A DNA stretch of 64,000 nucleotides. It comes from Aliivibrio sp. Lineage in GTDB: Bacteria; Pseudomonadota; Gammaproteobacteria; Enterobacterales; Vibrionaceae. Shown here piece after piece: positions 37,222 through 46,904 of this stretch; the stretch's first letter is position 1, and every line of letters starts with the position of its first letter. The notes beneath the pieces were generated by a model, which saw nothing but the letters and a program-made list of their open reading frames with translations, ran no database searches and was not told the DNA's origin. Made by a program: the position numbers and the translations under genes. The DNA lies in NCBI GenBank assembly GCA_016764915.1, contig JAESQY010000131.1, forward strand, positions 20,894 to 84,893. The letters run 5' to 3'.

Positions 37222-37353
37222 ATGATGTGTTCATTCCTGTATTGAGTATTGGAAGTATATATTTTTGGAGTAATAATTTATAGTTGAAATAGTTGTTCTT
37301 GTAATAGATATCATTGAAGTTTCATCATGATTAAGACAAACAGAGGGGCAGTA

Positions 37354-37584
37354 ATGAGTGATTTGGGTTTTAGTTATTTGATAAAAAACAGAGAAGTCAG
37401 CATTTTAAGAAATGGTAAAAAAGTGACGGTTCTTCGGGCTGATCGAGCTGCTGCATTTTGTGATGAGGTGGTTGATATGGACGATCACTCAGCCCAACAG
37501 CTCATGGCGAGAGTGACGGGTAATTATAAACGCGGCAATGAAAAATTAGCAAAATCAAATCAATCAAGTAAATATCAGAATTAA
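37354..37584 (+). CDS. Small conserved-looking basic protein
   Basis: Start at ATG 37354 with AGAGGGG upstream (37342-37348); ATG 37327 adds nine residues without a ribosome site. The 76-residue product has the phrase VSILRNGKKVTVLRADRAAAFCDEV and a basic C-terminus. No family is named. A similar small protein may be widespread in vibrios, but I cannot check. Confidence 0.55.
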   Translation: MSDLGFSYLIKNREVSILRNGKKVTVLRADRAAAFCDEVVDMDDHSAQQLMARVTGNYKRGNEKLAKSNQSSKYQN

Positions 37585-38248
37585 GTAGGTATTGTTTTAG
37601 TCGTGACCCTCATCGGCTAGCCACGCTTGTGAGTTTACTCCCTCCTCGAACTCTCGTTTTTTACCGCCTCATTTATTGGCAAATATGTGATAGATTTAAG
37701 TAATTATTAACAGGGCTTAAACACCAATAAAATGCAGCCACAATAAGGGGCATTCATGGATACAAAGAAACAGTTGCATAGCCAGAAAGTCTATTTTTTG
37801 TGATGATGAATTGATAGCTGAGCAAACACGTTGTTTAGATGTGTTGTACGATTTTAACCATACACGGCCAACGGAGGTGAAAAAGCAGCAACAGATAATG
37901 ACATCACTTTCAACCTGAACATTGTCTTTATTTCGATGACAGGAATGGTTAGCTCTATAGTGATACAAGGCGTTGGACATAAAAAAGAGCGGTTGCCTCC
38001 AGAAGCGTTTACTGGCCCTGCAAACGTAATAGTCCGTATTCTCTTGGAACAAACATACACTTTTCCTAAGTTCGTCCTTACTGGTGGTTGGGCCAAAGCA
38101 ATGAGAGGTGAATAGAATCAAATGCTGTACGGGCTAAGTGTTATTCAGTTTATGATAATTAACCAGTGATAATTGATCACTGTCTCTTTTAAGGTCAACA
38201 GCGTTTGTTAACATATTTTATCTTCCTAACAGCGCTGGAGATTGCATC
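37585..38248. other. 664-base region with a gene relic and no intact gene
   Basis: Contains the broken sugar O-acetyltransferase (37756-37918). A second open stretch on the plus strand, about 37858-38115, lacks a proper start and has no recognised match (internal ATG at 37936). The rest shows nothing. It has the look of decayed accessory DNA. Confidence 0.5.
37756..37918 (+). pseudogene. Sugar O-acetyltransferase (LacA/Maa-like) relic
   Basis: ATG 37756, with AAGGGG upstream, gives MDTKKQLHSQKVYF, then a premature stop. Removing one T from the six-T run at 37793-37798 restores CDDELIAEQTRCLDVLYDFN, then HTRPTEVKKQQQIM, which is the N-terminal helical part of LacA/Maa sugar O-acetyltransferases. 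The left-handed beta-helix (about 120 residues) is missing. One frameshift plus a truncation: a relic. Confidence 0.72.
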
Positions 38249-39010
38249 ATGGAATACATTAGCTTAACGCCCTCCGACATTGCAACTGAGCATATCTGTT
38301 GTGCTTTTTCAGATAAGAAATGTAAAGAGAGTTACGCCGCTAAAAAAGAGTGGTTACGAAAAGAATTTGCAAACGGTTATGTTTTTAGACGGCTAGACGA
38401 ACGGGCAAAGGTGTTTATTGAATATGGTCCAGCAGAAGCAGCTTGGTTACCCATTGACGCACCAAACTATCTCGCGCTAGGTTGCTTTTGGGTATCTGGG
38501 AAATACAAAGGTGAAGGACATGGAAAACAGCTATTAAGCGATGTCCTTCTTACAGCAAAGCGACAGAATAAAAGCGGGATAGTGACAGTCGTAGGTAAAA
38601 AAAAGAACCACTTTATGAGTGATACTAAGTGGTTAATCAAGCAGGGTTTTCAGGTATGTGATGAAGCACTTAATGGATTTGTTTTACTCTATTTACCTAT
38701 AATTTCTGAGGCAGAAAAACCGCAGTTCTTAGCCCATGTTCAATTAGGTACGCCGACTTTTGATGGTTGTGTGGTCTACTACTCAAACCGGTGCCCTTTC
38801 TCTGAGTATCACGTGACTAAGTCACTTATTGAAAGTTGTGAAAAACGAAAAATTCCACTTAAAATCATTAAATTGGAATCCTTAACGCAAGCTCAAAACT
38901 GTCCATCACCCGCCACAATTTTTACTCTTTATTACAATGGCGAGTTTGTAACCACAGATATAAGCGCTTGTATGGATAAAAGGTTTGATAAGTTTATTAA
39001 GGCTCATTAA
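38249..39010 (+). CDS. GNAT acetyltransferase with YoaP-type C-terminal domain
   Basis: A 253-residue protein. Residues 1-150 form a GNAT core (LGCFWVSGKYKGEGHGKQLLSDVL with the acetyl-CoA loop K-G-E-G-H-G-K). The C-terminal 90 residues carry the YoaP-like domain: VVYYSNRCPFSEYHVTKSL, with the CPF segment, and TIFTLYYNGEFVTTDI, a thioredoxin-like fold. The acceptor is unknown. Its stop abuts the lysR gene's stop (38249-39010 and 39011). Confidence 0.85.
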   Translation: MEYISLTPSDIATEHICCAFSDKKCKESYAAKKEWLRKEFANGYVFRRLDERAKVFIEYGPAEAAWLPIDAPNYLALGCFWVSGKYKGEGHGKQLLSDVLLTAKRQNKSGIVTVVGKKKNHFMSDTKWLIKQGFQVCDEALNGFVLLYLPIISEAEKPQFLAHVQLGTPTFDGCVVYYSNRCPFSEYHVTKSLIESCEKRKIPLKIIKLESLTQAQNCPSPATIFTLYYNGEFVTTDISACMDKRFDKFIKAH

Positions 39011-39916
39011 TCACTCAATATCTTGCTCAAAACATTGCTGCTTTAACCATCGACCTAAGGTGATGATTTCGGATTGCTTTTCTCTCGTTTTTTTATAGAC
39101 GAAATAGAAGTTATCACCGGTGGGTAGATCGTGCATTGGAATACGGACAAAATCGTGTTGCCTGCCTTGATCAGACATAAAGTAGTTATTCAACAGTGCA
39201 ATGCCTTGATCATATCTTGCCGCTTCTGCCGCTAAAATCATATGACTGAAGTGGGTGACTTGAACGTCTTTAGGGATTTCAAAATCACCCAGTTGGGCCC
39301 ATTTTGCCCAATCTTCTCCAGCGGTACCTGATGGGAACACAGATTTTACAGTAAGCAGAGGCAGTTGCCACATCGATTCTGGTAGAGGCTTATCTTGTAT
39401 TTGTTGCCACAGTTTGCGGCTGCATACTGGGTATAACTGCTCTTTATAGAGAAACTCGCTGACGTAATTTTTCTTAGAGGGGGAGATGGTAATAAAACAG
39501 TCAGCAACTTGTTCACTCAGCACTGGGTTTTCAGCCACCATGTTGAGAGTTAATTCAATCTCAGGGTGCTGCTGCTTCAAGTTTTCGAGACGAGGAATCA
39601 ACCACTTTACCGCCAGTGAGCTGTAAATGGCCAAGCGTATTTTTCCGCTTTCCCCTTCTCTTATTTGCTGACTTGATTGGGATATATTGACCAATGCATT
39701 ACTGACATCATCAAAATAACGCTCTCCAATAGGGGTTAATGATAGATTTCTTCCTTGGCGAGTGAACAGTGATTCTCCTAAATACTCTTCCAAAAGGCGC
39801 ACCTGATGACTGACGGCACTTTGGGTCACATTCATGTCTTCAGCGGCTTTAGAAAAACTGTTGTATCGAGCGACGGCTTCAAAATATTGAACTGCGCGCA
39901 GAGGAGGAAGTTTCAT
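39011..39916 (-). CDS. LysR-family regulator, GcvA-like
   Basis: A 301-residue regulator: winged HTH in residues 1-60 (PPLRAVQYFEAVARYNSFSKAAEDMNVTQSAVSHQVRLLEEYLG), then a periplasmic-binding-like effector domain. The GcvA-type N-terminus (LPPLRAVQYFE) is clear. It diverges from the EamA transporter gene, which it likely controls. An inverted repeat TTAGT-N9-ACTAA at 39916-39934 could be its operator, though it overlaps its own start. Confidence 0.9.
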   Translation of the reverse strand: MKLPPLRAVQYFEAVARYNSFSKAAEDMNVTQSAVSHQVRLLEEYLGESLFTRQGRNLSLTPIGERYFDDVSNALVNISQSSQQIREGESGKIRLAIYSSLAVKWLIPRLENLKQQHPEIELTLNMVAENPVLSEQVADCFITISPSKKNYVSEFLYKEQLYPVCSRKLWQQIQDKPLPESMWQLPLLTVKSVFPSGTAGEDWAKWAQLGDFEIPKDVQVTHFSHMILAAEAARYDQGIALLNNYFMSDQGRQHDFVRIPMHDLPTGDNFYFVYKKTREKQSEIITLGRWLKQQCFEQDIE

Positions 39917-40020
39917 TATTAGTTAACCTCATACTAAGTGAGTTTATATCATTATACTTCACCAAGAACATAGCATATGCTCTCGGCTTATTCGAGATGA
40001 AAGTTAATAAAGGAGCGGTT

Positions 40021-40899
40021 ATGCCTAAGATGTCTGTTGGTTTTGCTATGACGCTACTTATCGTTGGGAACTTGATTGCGGTCTTTTCTGATGCGATGGT
40101 CAAAACATTGGATTCTGATATTTCTATTTTTCAGTTTGTCTTTTTTCGTCAGTTAACGGCGGTGATTATGTTGCTGCCATTTTGTATGAAAAGTAGCAGA
40201 AAGAGCTTTATTAATGGATTGAAATGGCACACGTTACGTGGGCATATCTGGTTATTTGGTGCGGTATTTATGGTGTTTGCCATTAATTCAATGCCACTGG
40301 CCACGGCGAATGCCATCTTCTATGCGGCGCCGTTGATTATGATGCCGCTTGCAATGATCGTATTTAAAGAGAAGCTGACAAAGCACTCAATTGCAGCTGG
40401 CATCATCGGGTTCTTAGGGGTGTTAGTAGTAATTCGCCCAACAGAGATTAACTGGGCGGCCATTGCTGCTTTGATTGTTGCGGTCACTTTGGCTGCAAAC
40501 AATCTGTTGATCCGTAAGTTGCCTAAAGAACAAACCGTAGTGCAAACGTTGTTACTGACTAATTTAGTCGGCATTCCTGCTTCGTTAACGTTGGCGCTTT
40601 GGGAAGGACAAGTCTGGAATTGGCAGCCGATACTAACCGCTGCAGGTTCCAGTGTGTTTATTTTGATCTACGCGGCGACTTGTGTGGTTGCTTACCGCTC
40701 AGCTGAAAGTAACAAAATCGCCAGTGCCGAATACAGTGGGTTGCTTGGTGCGGTAGGGGTTGGCCTAATTTGGTTTGATGAAATACCCGATATGGCGATG
40801 ATACTTGGTACCGCTCTAATTATTCTACCTCTTATTTGGTTAGCCAAAGTTGAATCTAAGAAACGGAGAAATATGGATGAGGCGGTTATAGAATCATAA
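40021..40899 (+). CDS. EamA/DMT-superfamily permease
   Basis: Start at ATG 40021, with AAAGGAG six bases upstream; ATG 39997 lacks such a site. The 292-residue protein has ten predicted TMs in two EamA repeats (F-R-Q-L-T-A in the first, A-E-Y-S-G-L-L-G-A in the second). DMT exporters move small metabolites out. It is divergent from the LysR gene, so its substrate or a related compound may be the regulator's ligand. Confidence 0.87.
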   Translation: MPKMSVGFAMTLLIVGNLIAVFSDAMVKTLDSDISIFQFVFFRQLTAVIMLLPFCMKSSRKSFINGLKWHTLRGHIWLFGAVFMVFAINSMPLATANAIFYAAPLIMMPLAMIVFKEKLTKHSIAAGIIGFLGVLVVIRPTEINWAAIAALIVAVTLAANNLLIRKLPKEQTVVQTLLLTNLVGIPASLTLALWEGQVWNWQPILTAAGSSVFILIYAATCVVAYRSAESNKIASAEYSGLLGAVGVGLIWFDEIPDMAMILGTALIILPLIWLAKVESKKRRNMDEAVIES

Positions 40900-40912
40900 A
40901 CGCTTTCGGTTA

Positions 40913-41923
40913 CTATTTATTTAACCACGGTTCAGATAATTGCATGGACTGCTGATTGAAATCGATAGTCACTGATACTCCAATGGGTACCGTGAGCATC
41001 GGATGAGTATGGCAACTATCAAAACCGGACAATATTGGCATGTCTTGGCCATTTAACACCTCTTTAAGCACTTGAAGAGGTGTTCGGTGGGTTCCCTTGT
41101 CATCAAACAGTTCATGCTTACCAAGCACTATCGCAGACACTTTATCAAACACGCCGCATACTTTTAAATGAGCAAACGACCTTTCAACAGACTCAATACC
41201 TTTTAAGCTGTCTTCAATGAACAGAATGTCGCCAAATTTGATTTCAGGCATATACGGGCTGCCCCAAATACCAGCCATAGTGTTTAGGTTACCACCGATA
41301 AATCGTCCTGTTATTGAGCCTGAGCCATCAAAGTGCCACTGATTCATTTGACCCGTTTTAGCACAGTTCTGTTTTTCCCATTCTATATACTCTTCGGTCC
41401 ATCTCTTCGGAGGTTGATATAGGAAGTCTGATTCGGAAATCTCGGTTAATACTTGAGTGAATGAGCAGAAGGTTTCATCAACAAAAGGGGGCAATTCACC
41501 AAAAGAAGCCACCAGTGCGGGACCATAAAAAGTCACTAAACCGGTTTGTGCATAAATGCCTAAAAGCAAAGCGGTGACATCAGAGTAACCAATAATAATC
41601 TTCGGATCGTTGATTAGTGCTTGATAATCAATATAAGGAAGCAGAGAATTACTGTTGTAGCCGCCAATGGTTGAAATAATACAGCGCACTTTAGGGTCAC
41701 GTATTAACTCATTGAGCTCCTCGGCTCTCTCTATGATGGATCCAGAACGGTAGTGATCGCTTAAACCAGTGAGTTTTCCCGCCTGCAGTTTAAACCCTTT
41801 GTCAGTGAGAAATGAAAGCGCACGCTGAAAACGTTTTGGTGCAAAAGCGGTAGCAGGACTCGATGGTGAAAAGAAACCGATGGTATCACCCGTTTGTAAT
41901 TGTTTTGGCAAGAGCAAAGACAT
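40913..41923 (-). CDS. LD-carboxypeptidase (S66 family)
   Basis: Start at ATG 41923; an in-frame TTG at 41929 is also possible. The 336-residue protein has the S66 features: GDTIGFFSPSSPATA at the N-terminus, IIGYSDVTALLLGIY with the nucleophilic Ser, and a C-terminal E and H dyad (FIEDSLKG, GFDSCHTHPMLTVPIG). Family members trim the terminal D-Ala of muropeptides (LdcA) or self-immunity peptides (MccF). This one is closer to MccF by its early motifs, but the exact role cannot be set. Confidence 0.87.
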   Translation of the reverse strand: MSLLLPKQLQTGDTIGFFSPSSPATAFAPKRFQRALSFLTDKGFKLQAGKLTGLSDHYRSGSIIERAEELNELIRDPKVRCIISTIGGYNSNSLLPYIDYQALINDPKIIIGYSDVTALLLGIYAQTGLVTFYGPALVASFGELPPFVDETFCSFTQVLTEISESDFLYQPPKRWTEEYIEWEKQNCAKTGQMNQWHFDGSGSITGRFIGGNLNTMAGIWGSPYMPEIKFGDILFIEDSLKGIESVERSFAHLKVCGVFDKVSAIVLGKHELFDDKGTHRTPLQVLKEVLNGQDMPILSGFDSCHTHPMLTVPIGVSVTIDFNQQSMQLSEPWLNK

Positions 41924-42010
41924 ATACAACCTATTTTTGAATTCGAAACGTCAACATAACAATAACGCATTATAGATCAAAATGTTGGCGCTATATCAAA
42001 AGGAACTGAA

Positions 42011-43018
42011 ATGCTATTTACGATGTTGTTTGCCTTCTCCGGTGCAGTGGTCGCTACCTACTTGCACATACCGATGGGAGAAATTTTTGGTAGTATGGTT
42101 GGTGTGCTTTTGGCAAACAAAGTGTCATCACGGCGACTCTGCATTCCTAGATTCTCTCTGATATTTATTCAGTTGGCACTAGGGTTAAGCGTCGGGAATT
42201 TAATGGACGTTAATCAATTTTCAGACTATATCAATTGGCAGGTGGCCAGTGGTTTGATGTTGTGTATGGCTTTGCAAGTTTGGTTTGGGTATCTATGGTT
42301 GAGCAAGGTCGGTCAGTGGACAAAAAGTGACAGCTTGCTTGCTTCAGTGCCTGGTGCTATGGCCGCGATATTGGTGGTACTAAAAGATCAAGATACACCG
42401 TCTCCTAAGGTGATTTTTGCTCACAGTACCCGTTTGGTTGTGCTGATTATGATCTCGGGCATTCTTGCATCATATCTGGATATATCCGTCGTGAAAGAGA
42501 GCGTTGAAGTGGTGAGTGTGGGTAGCATGACAGGTCTACTCTTGGTATCTATCATTGCAACGGCTGTGGGTTTCTTGTTAACCAAAGTGGGACTTGCTGC
42601 ACCGTATATCATTACAGGGTTAGCTACGGCGATGTTGAGCAACTATTGGTCGATAGATCTGCTCTATTATACTGTGCCTGATCTGTTAATCTCAGTTTCA
42701 AGTGTGTTATTAGGGGCTTTGATTGCGACCAATCTGCAACATATTCAACGATCTGAAGTGCTCGCGTATTTACGCAGCGGCTTGGCCGTGACGATGATCT
42801 CTATCAGCGTTACTGTGATGATGGCATTTATGTACAGTCTAATGGTCGAACAATCATTTTTAGTGCTGTTAATTTCATGGGCTCCAGGCAGCTTAGAGAC
42901 CATGGCCATTACCGCACTCTATTTAGGGTTAGAGCCTGCATTTGTGATGGTGAACCATGTAATCAGACTGACGGTTCTGCAAATGCTGCCATCGATGATG
43001 GGCTTTAAAAAATCGTAA
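42011..43018 (+). CDS. AbrB-type (duplicated) membrane transporter
   Basis: A 335-residue membrane protein of about ten TMs, with two related halves: VPGAMAAILVVLKDQ in the first and WAPGSLETMAITALYL in the second are the P-G-x2-A/S signature of the AbrB/ammonia-monooxygenase-like transporter family. The substrate is unknown. It diverges from the LD-carboxypeptidase gene by 80 bases. Confidence 0.85.
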   Translation: MLFTMLFAFSGAVVATYLHIPMGEIFGSMVGVLLANKVSSRRLCIPRFSLIFIQLALGLSVGNLMDVNQFSDYINWQVASGLMLCMALQVWFGYLWLSKVGQWTKSDSLLASVPGAMAAILVVLKDQDTPSPKVIFAHSTRLVVLIMISGILASYLDISVVKESVEVVSVGSMTGLLLVSIIATAVGFLLTKVGLAAPYIITGLATAMLSNYWSIDLLYYTVPDLLISVSSVLLGALIATNLQHIQRSEVLAYLRSGLAVTMISISVTVMMAFMYSLMVEQSFLVLLISWAPGSLETMAITALYLGLEPAFVMVNHVIRLTVLQMLPSMMGFKKS

Positions 43019-43102
43019 AGTAGCCATTTAATTAGTCTAGGGGGGAAATTCAGAATAGAATTGACTGCCAATATTAACGTTTCTCATAAGGAGATGAGCC
43101 TG

Positions 43103-43522
43103 ATGAACAGAACTGAGTTATCAACAGAGTGGCAGACACTGCAAAATCAGTATGACAGCTACGAAAAGTGTTCGTTGCTGATTAAAATATTTAATATTGC
43201 TCTATTTTCTGCGGCATTGTTGATGGGGGGAATGAACGTCGTTATTTTGGTCGTGTTACTGGTGGTGTGGCTGCAAGATGCGATTTGGAAGACCTTTCAA
43301 TCTCGGATTGAGAACCGTCTACTCCAACTTGAAACGGCATTGGCAGATGACACTGCAACCACAGCGATGCCTTTTCAATATAATCGAGATTATGCGCAGA
43401 CCCGTCCATCTACGTTAGGTCTGATTAAAGTATATATGCGCCAAGCAGTAAGACCAACCATAGCGTTTCCACATATGGTTTTAATTTTGATTAGCGTGGT
43501 GGTCATGCTGTCAGGAATTTAA
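43103..43522 (+). CDS. Small membrane protein of unknown function
   Basis: Start at ATG 43103, nine bases from AAGGAG (43088-43093). The 139-residue protein has two close hydrophobic helices (about 29-60) and a third near the C-terminus (about 120-138), with an amphipathic ENRLLQLETAL helix between. No family is recognised. Confidence 0.6.
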   Translation: MNRTELSTEWQTLQNQYDSYEKCSLLIKIFNIALFSAALLMGGMNVVILVVLLVVWLQDAIWKTFQSRIENRLLQLETALADDTATTAMPFQYNRDYAQTRPSTLGLIKVYMRQAVRPTIAFPHMVLILISVVVMLSGI

Positions 43523-43694
43523 CAACAAACTCTTGGCCTACAAAGTCCAAACCATACTTACGTTAGGAAATGCATCCTAGGAGGGAACTCATAACACTCT
43601 TGCCAAGCAGCATATAAAAACCACACATATTCATAGTCGCTGGCATTATTTGATTTATGTATTGCGGATTCGACATAATCGATCTCGTTATTAA

Positions 43695-44081
43695 TTATAA
43701 TGTTTGATAAAGCTCTAAAGGCAATCCGTCTGGGTCACTGAAAAAGGTGAATTTCTTATTGGTAAAGGGGTCGATTCTGATTGGCTCAACGTCGATACCA
43801 TGATGTAGAAGCTGTTCGACACACTGATCAATTGAGTCAACAGCAAAAGCGAGGTGCCTAAGCCCTAATGCTTCAGGGTAACTAGGCCTTACTGGTGAGT
43901 CTGGAAATGAAAACAGTTCTATTTGACCGCCGTCTGGCAGCCTTAAATCCAGCTTGTAAGAGTCACGTTGTACTCGGTAATTTTCTGCAATAATCTCTAG
44001 TCCTAAACATTCAGTATAAAATTTTTTAGACTCTGAGTAGTTTGAACAGATAATTGCTGCATGATGAAAACCTTTAAGCAT
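43695..44081 (-). CDS. VOC-family glyoxalase-like protein (YaeR-like)
   Basis: Start at ATG 44081 (MLKGFHHAAIICSNYSESKKFY); the longer frame to 44171 has no ribosome site. The 128-residue protein has the VOC signature: His7/8 metal site in FHHAAI, GGQIELFSFPD, LRHLAFAVDSID, and FTFFSDPDGLPLELYQ. Size and motifs match YaeR. The substrate is unknown. Confidence 0.87.
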   Translation of the reverse strand: MLKGFHHAAIICSNYSESKKFYTECLGLEIIAENYRVQRDSYKLDLRLPDGGQIELFSFPDSPVRPSYPEALGLRHLAFAVDSIDQCVEQLLHHGIDVEPIRIDPFTNKKFTFFSDPDGLPLELYQTL

Positions 44082-44180
44082 GAGTATCTCCACAAATGGC
44101 CAATTCTGGCGTTGTACTAATAAGATAATTACTCTAAGGTAAATTTGGTTTTTATCCATCAAATTTTGCAAGGAATACGC

Positions 44181-44747
44181 ATGTCACAGGAAAAAAAACG
44201 CTGCCCATGGGTAGACACCAGCAAAGAAGATTATGTCGCTTATCATGATAATGAATGGGGCGTTGCAACACGCGATGACAAAACGATATTTGAATTTTTG
44301 GTGCTAGAGTCTGCTCAAGCGGGTTTGAGTTGGTATACCATTTTAAAAAAGCGTGACAACTACCGCCAAGCGTTCGCCGAATTTGATGTTAAAAAAGTGG
44401 CTAAATTTGATGAACTTGACGTTGAGCGGTTAATGAACGACGCAGGAATTGTACGTAATCGACGTAAAATTGAAGCCGCCATTAATAACGCTCAGCGGTT
44501 TTTAGAGGTACAAGCTGAGTTTGGGCAGTTTTCAAATTATATATGGGGTTTTGTGAATCATCAAACCATAGACCATCATATTGAAACGGCAGCAGATTAT
44601 CCCGTTACGACTCCCGAATCGGATGCGCTCGCAAAAGACATGAAAAAACGGGGATTTAAGTTCCTTGGCTCAACTACGTTATATGCACACATGCAGGCAA
44701 CGGGTTTGGTCAATGATCATAGTATTGATTGCTTTTGTCGTCATTAA
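44181..44747 (+). CDS. tag: DNA-3-methyladenine glycosylase I
   Basis: Start at ATG 44181 (MSQEKKRCPWV), with AAGGA upstream. The 188-residue enzyme has the Tag signature: CPWVDTSKEDYVAYHDNEWG, FEFLVLESAQAGLSWYTILKKR, and the C-terminal zinc residues in QATGLVNDHSIDCFCRH (the zinc site also uses the early Cys). It removes 3-methyladenine from alkylated DNA. Its stop and the stop of the convergent HD-GYP gene overlap within the palindrome TTAA at 44744-44747. Confidence 0.95.
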   Translation: MSQEKKRCPWVDTSKEDYVAYHDNEWGVATRDDKTIFEFLVLESAQAGLSWYTILKKRDNYRQAFAEFDVKKVAKFDELDVERLMNDAGIVRNRRKIEAAINNAQRFLEVQAEFGQFSNYIWGFVNHQTIDHHIETAADYPVTTPESDALAKDMKKRGFKFLGSTTLYAHMQATGLVNDHSIDCFCRH

Positions 44748-46585
44748 CTCGTTATGTTCTCTAAAGTTTTCTCTTTGTCGCACGCATTCTCTTCATCGAG
44801 CAATTTTGGCTGTGGCCGTTTATCTGGGTAGCAGTCGCGTATCTGGATAAAGTCTTTTAAGTTGTCTAACAGTATATCAACCAGTTGTGGGTCAAACTGA
44901 TGACCCTGTTCACGTTTAAACAGTGCAACTGCATCTTCAATAGGCCACGGTTCTTTATAACAACGCAGACTTAAGAGTGCATCAAACACATCAACAATCG
45001 AGGTAATTCTGGCAAAAAGATGGATCTCTTCAGCGGATTTTTGATTTGGATAACCTTTACCGTCCCATCTTTCATGATGTTCATAAGCGATGACAGCCGC
45101 GATGTTAGTCAGATCACTGTTGCTGCTTTTTAGAAGTTTATAACCTGCCGTAGTATGAGTTTGCATGATCTTCCACTCAGAAGGAGTGAGCTTTCCAGGT
45201 TTGTCTAAGATAGATTCCGGAATCGCAATTTTACCTACATCATGCATTGGGCTAATAATTTCGAGCATTTCACATTCGCGATGGGATAAACCGAGCAGTT
45301 TTGCCAGCAGTGCTGAGAGCTTGGCAACGCGTTTAACGTGCTGCCCTGTTTCTCCTGAACGGGTTTCAATCGCCTCACCTAAAACATTAATCATGTCTTT
45401 TTGAATACTTAAGGTTTTTCTCTGTAAAAGCACAATCTTTTGATTTTGGTTGTTAGTTTTACGTTTGTGTCTAATGGTGAAGGATTGCAGAAAAATAATT
45501 GAGATTAAAGTGATTATAATGCCACTGGAGATCAGTAACAGTTGTAAGTTCTTTTCAAGAAATGAAATGGGTTTATTGATAATGACAGAGCCTTCTGGCA
45601 GCAGTGAAGTCGGTATTTTATATTTCTTGAGTGCCAGATAGTTATAAATAGGCAGGATCACTTTCTCGTTTACTGTATTCGAATAGGATTGGCCGTAGCC
45701 GATTGACATCAAAGATTCAACTGCTTTTAAACCAATGTTAAAGGGTCTAAGAATGATACCACCCACCACATCGCTAACGATATAATGCTCACCAAGCACA
45801 AATACGGGGGCAGAACTACGACGGCTTATTTCGTCGGCGATGGTGTAATAAGTATGATAAATATCTTCATTTATTTCGGTATTGTAGTGTGACAGAAAAA
45901 CCGCATCATCTTTTGATACTGTAGACAGTTTCTGAGCGGCATCTTGTAGGTTTAAATCCCGAATCTCGATTACGTTAATTTGAGGGAAACGGGCTAAGGT
46001 TGTTAGTACACGAGATCGGATTAACTCAGAGGTGACGCTTTTGTCTGATAAAAAATAGAGGTTTTTAAGGCTGGGATTCAGTTTTAATATCGAGTTAATA
46101 TTTTTATTGATGCTGTCTTTTTCATAGATAATCACGCTTTTATTGTCAACATTTGCTAAATCAGCATTAAGATCATTGATGCCGACAGCAACGATCGGTG
46201 CCGTTAAAGCTAACTCTTGATTATACTCTTGGAAGAAACGTAAGGCGTTATCATCAACAATGATGATGCCGTCGAATTGGTAGTTTTTATATTTCAACGC
46301 AAAGTATTGAGAGAAGCTTTGGTAATATTCTGGGTTCGATACTCTTTTGGTATCTAAGAATTCAACTGAAATTTTAACGGGTAATGCTAACTGTTCAAAA
46401 CCATGGTTAATCCCACGTTGAACCTTTGCAGTCCATTGGAATGAAGACTCGTAAGATTGAATAACCAATATTCGCCTGGGTTGTGATTGGCTGGATTCAG
46501 ACAACGCTGGGTATGATAATAAAATAATAAAAAATGAAAAAATAGAAAATAAAACCTTTATCATTATTTTTGTTTCGTCCATCAT
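44744..46585 (-). CDS. Periplasmic-sensor HD-GYP c-di-GMP phosphodiesterase
   Basis: A 613-residue protein. A signal or anchor helix (about 9-27) is followed by an ABC substrate-binding-like periplasmic domain at 35-330 (RRILVIQSYESSFQW), then TM2 at about 345-367, a coil, and an HD-GYP domain at 395-585. The HD pair (PMHDVGKIAIP), the intervening metal residues (HTTAGY, AYEHHERWDGKGYP) and the GYP motif are intact, so it likely hydrolyses c-di-GMP. The periplasmic part resembles sensors that pair with tripartite ligands; the ligand is unknown. An ATG at 46564 is an alternative start. Confidence 0.88.
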   Translation of the reverse strand: MMDETKIMIKVLFSIFSFFIILLSYPALSESSQSQPRRILVIQSYESSFQWTAKVQRGINHGFEQLALPVKISVEFLDTKRVSNPEYYQSFSQYFALKYKNYQFDGIIIVDDNALRFFQEYNQELALTAPIVAVGINDLNADLANVDNKSVIIYEKDSINKNINSILKLNPSLKNLYFLSDKSVTSELIRSRVLTTLARFPQINVIEIRDLNLQDAAQKLSTVSKDDAVFLSHYNTEINEDIYHTYYTIADEISRRSSAPVFVLGEHYIVSDVVGGIILRPFNIGLKAVESLMSIGYGQSYSNTVNEKVILPIYNYLALKKYKIPTSLLPEGSVIINKPISFLEKNLQLLLISSGIIITLISIIFLQSFTIRHKRKTNNQNQKIVLLQRKTLSIQKDMINVLGEAIETRSGETGQHVKRVAKLSALLAKLLGLSHRECEMLEIISPMHDVGKIAIPESILDKPGKLTPSEWKIMQTHTTAGYKLLKSSNSDLTNIAAVIAYEHHERWDGKGYPNQKSAEEIHLFARITSIVDVFDALLSLRCYKEPWPIEDAVALFKREQGHQFDPQLVDILLDNLKDFIQIRDCYPDKRPQPKLLDEENACDKEKTLENITS

Positions 46586-46904
46586 GCCAATGATATTCTA
46601 CTTTGAAGTAATTGCTATATAACATCAAGATTTTAATATTATTAATAGTGATACTAGTCAGTAGATGTATGCAACCAAACGTAAAGACCCTTATTGCACT
46701 TGTCTTAATCCATGACACCAAGAGAGAGATGCCTCTATCTTGAGTTAATGGCTATTCACTAAGGTTCGTATGATTAGATCACACTATTTTGGTGGATTTT
46801 TCACTGTCTTTATTAATATTGCTAATGATATTATTCCTCATGTGAACTCGTTGCACCTGATTCAGTTAATACTGACGTAGGGAACTTTAATAGGATAACT
46901 CTGC
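46586..46904. other. 319-base intergenic region
   Basis: No gene is seen. It should carry the divergent promoters of the HD-GYP gene and thiD. No TPP-riboswitch signature (such as CTGAGA) was visible. Confidence 0.45.

Noticed and set aside
37717..38121. Long minus-strand frame over the acetyltransferase relic
   Set aside because: It is opposite a plus-strand relic with clear family motifs, has many Cys and Trp, and shows no known domain.
39916..39934. TTAGT-N9-ACTAA inverted repeat between lysR and the EamA gene
   Set aside because: It could be a LysR site, but the motif is weak and overlaps the lysR start, so it is mentioned only within that gene's entry.
46586..46904. Possible thiamine riboswitch upstream of thiD
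   Set aside because: The diagnostic CTGAGA-type core was not found, and the gene is not in a thi operon.
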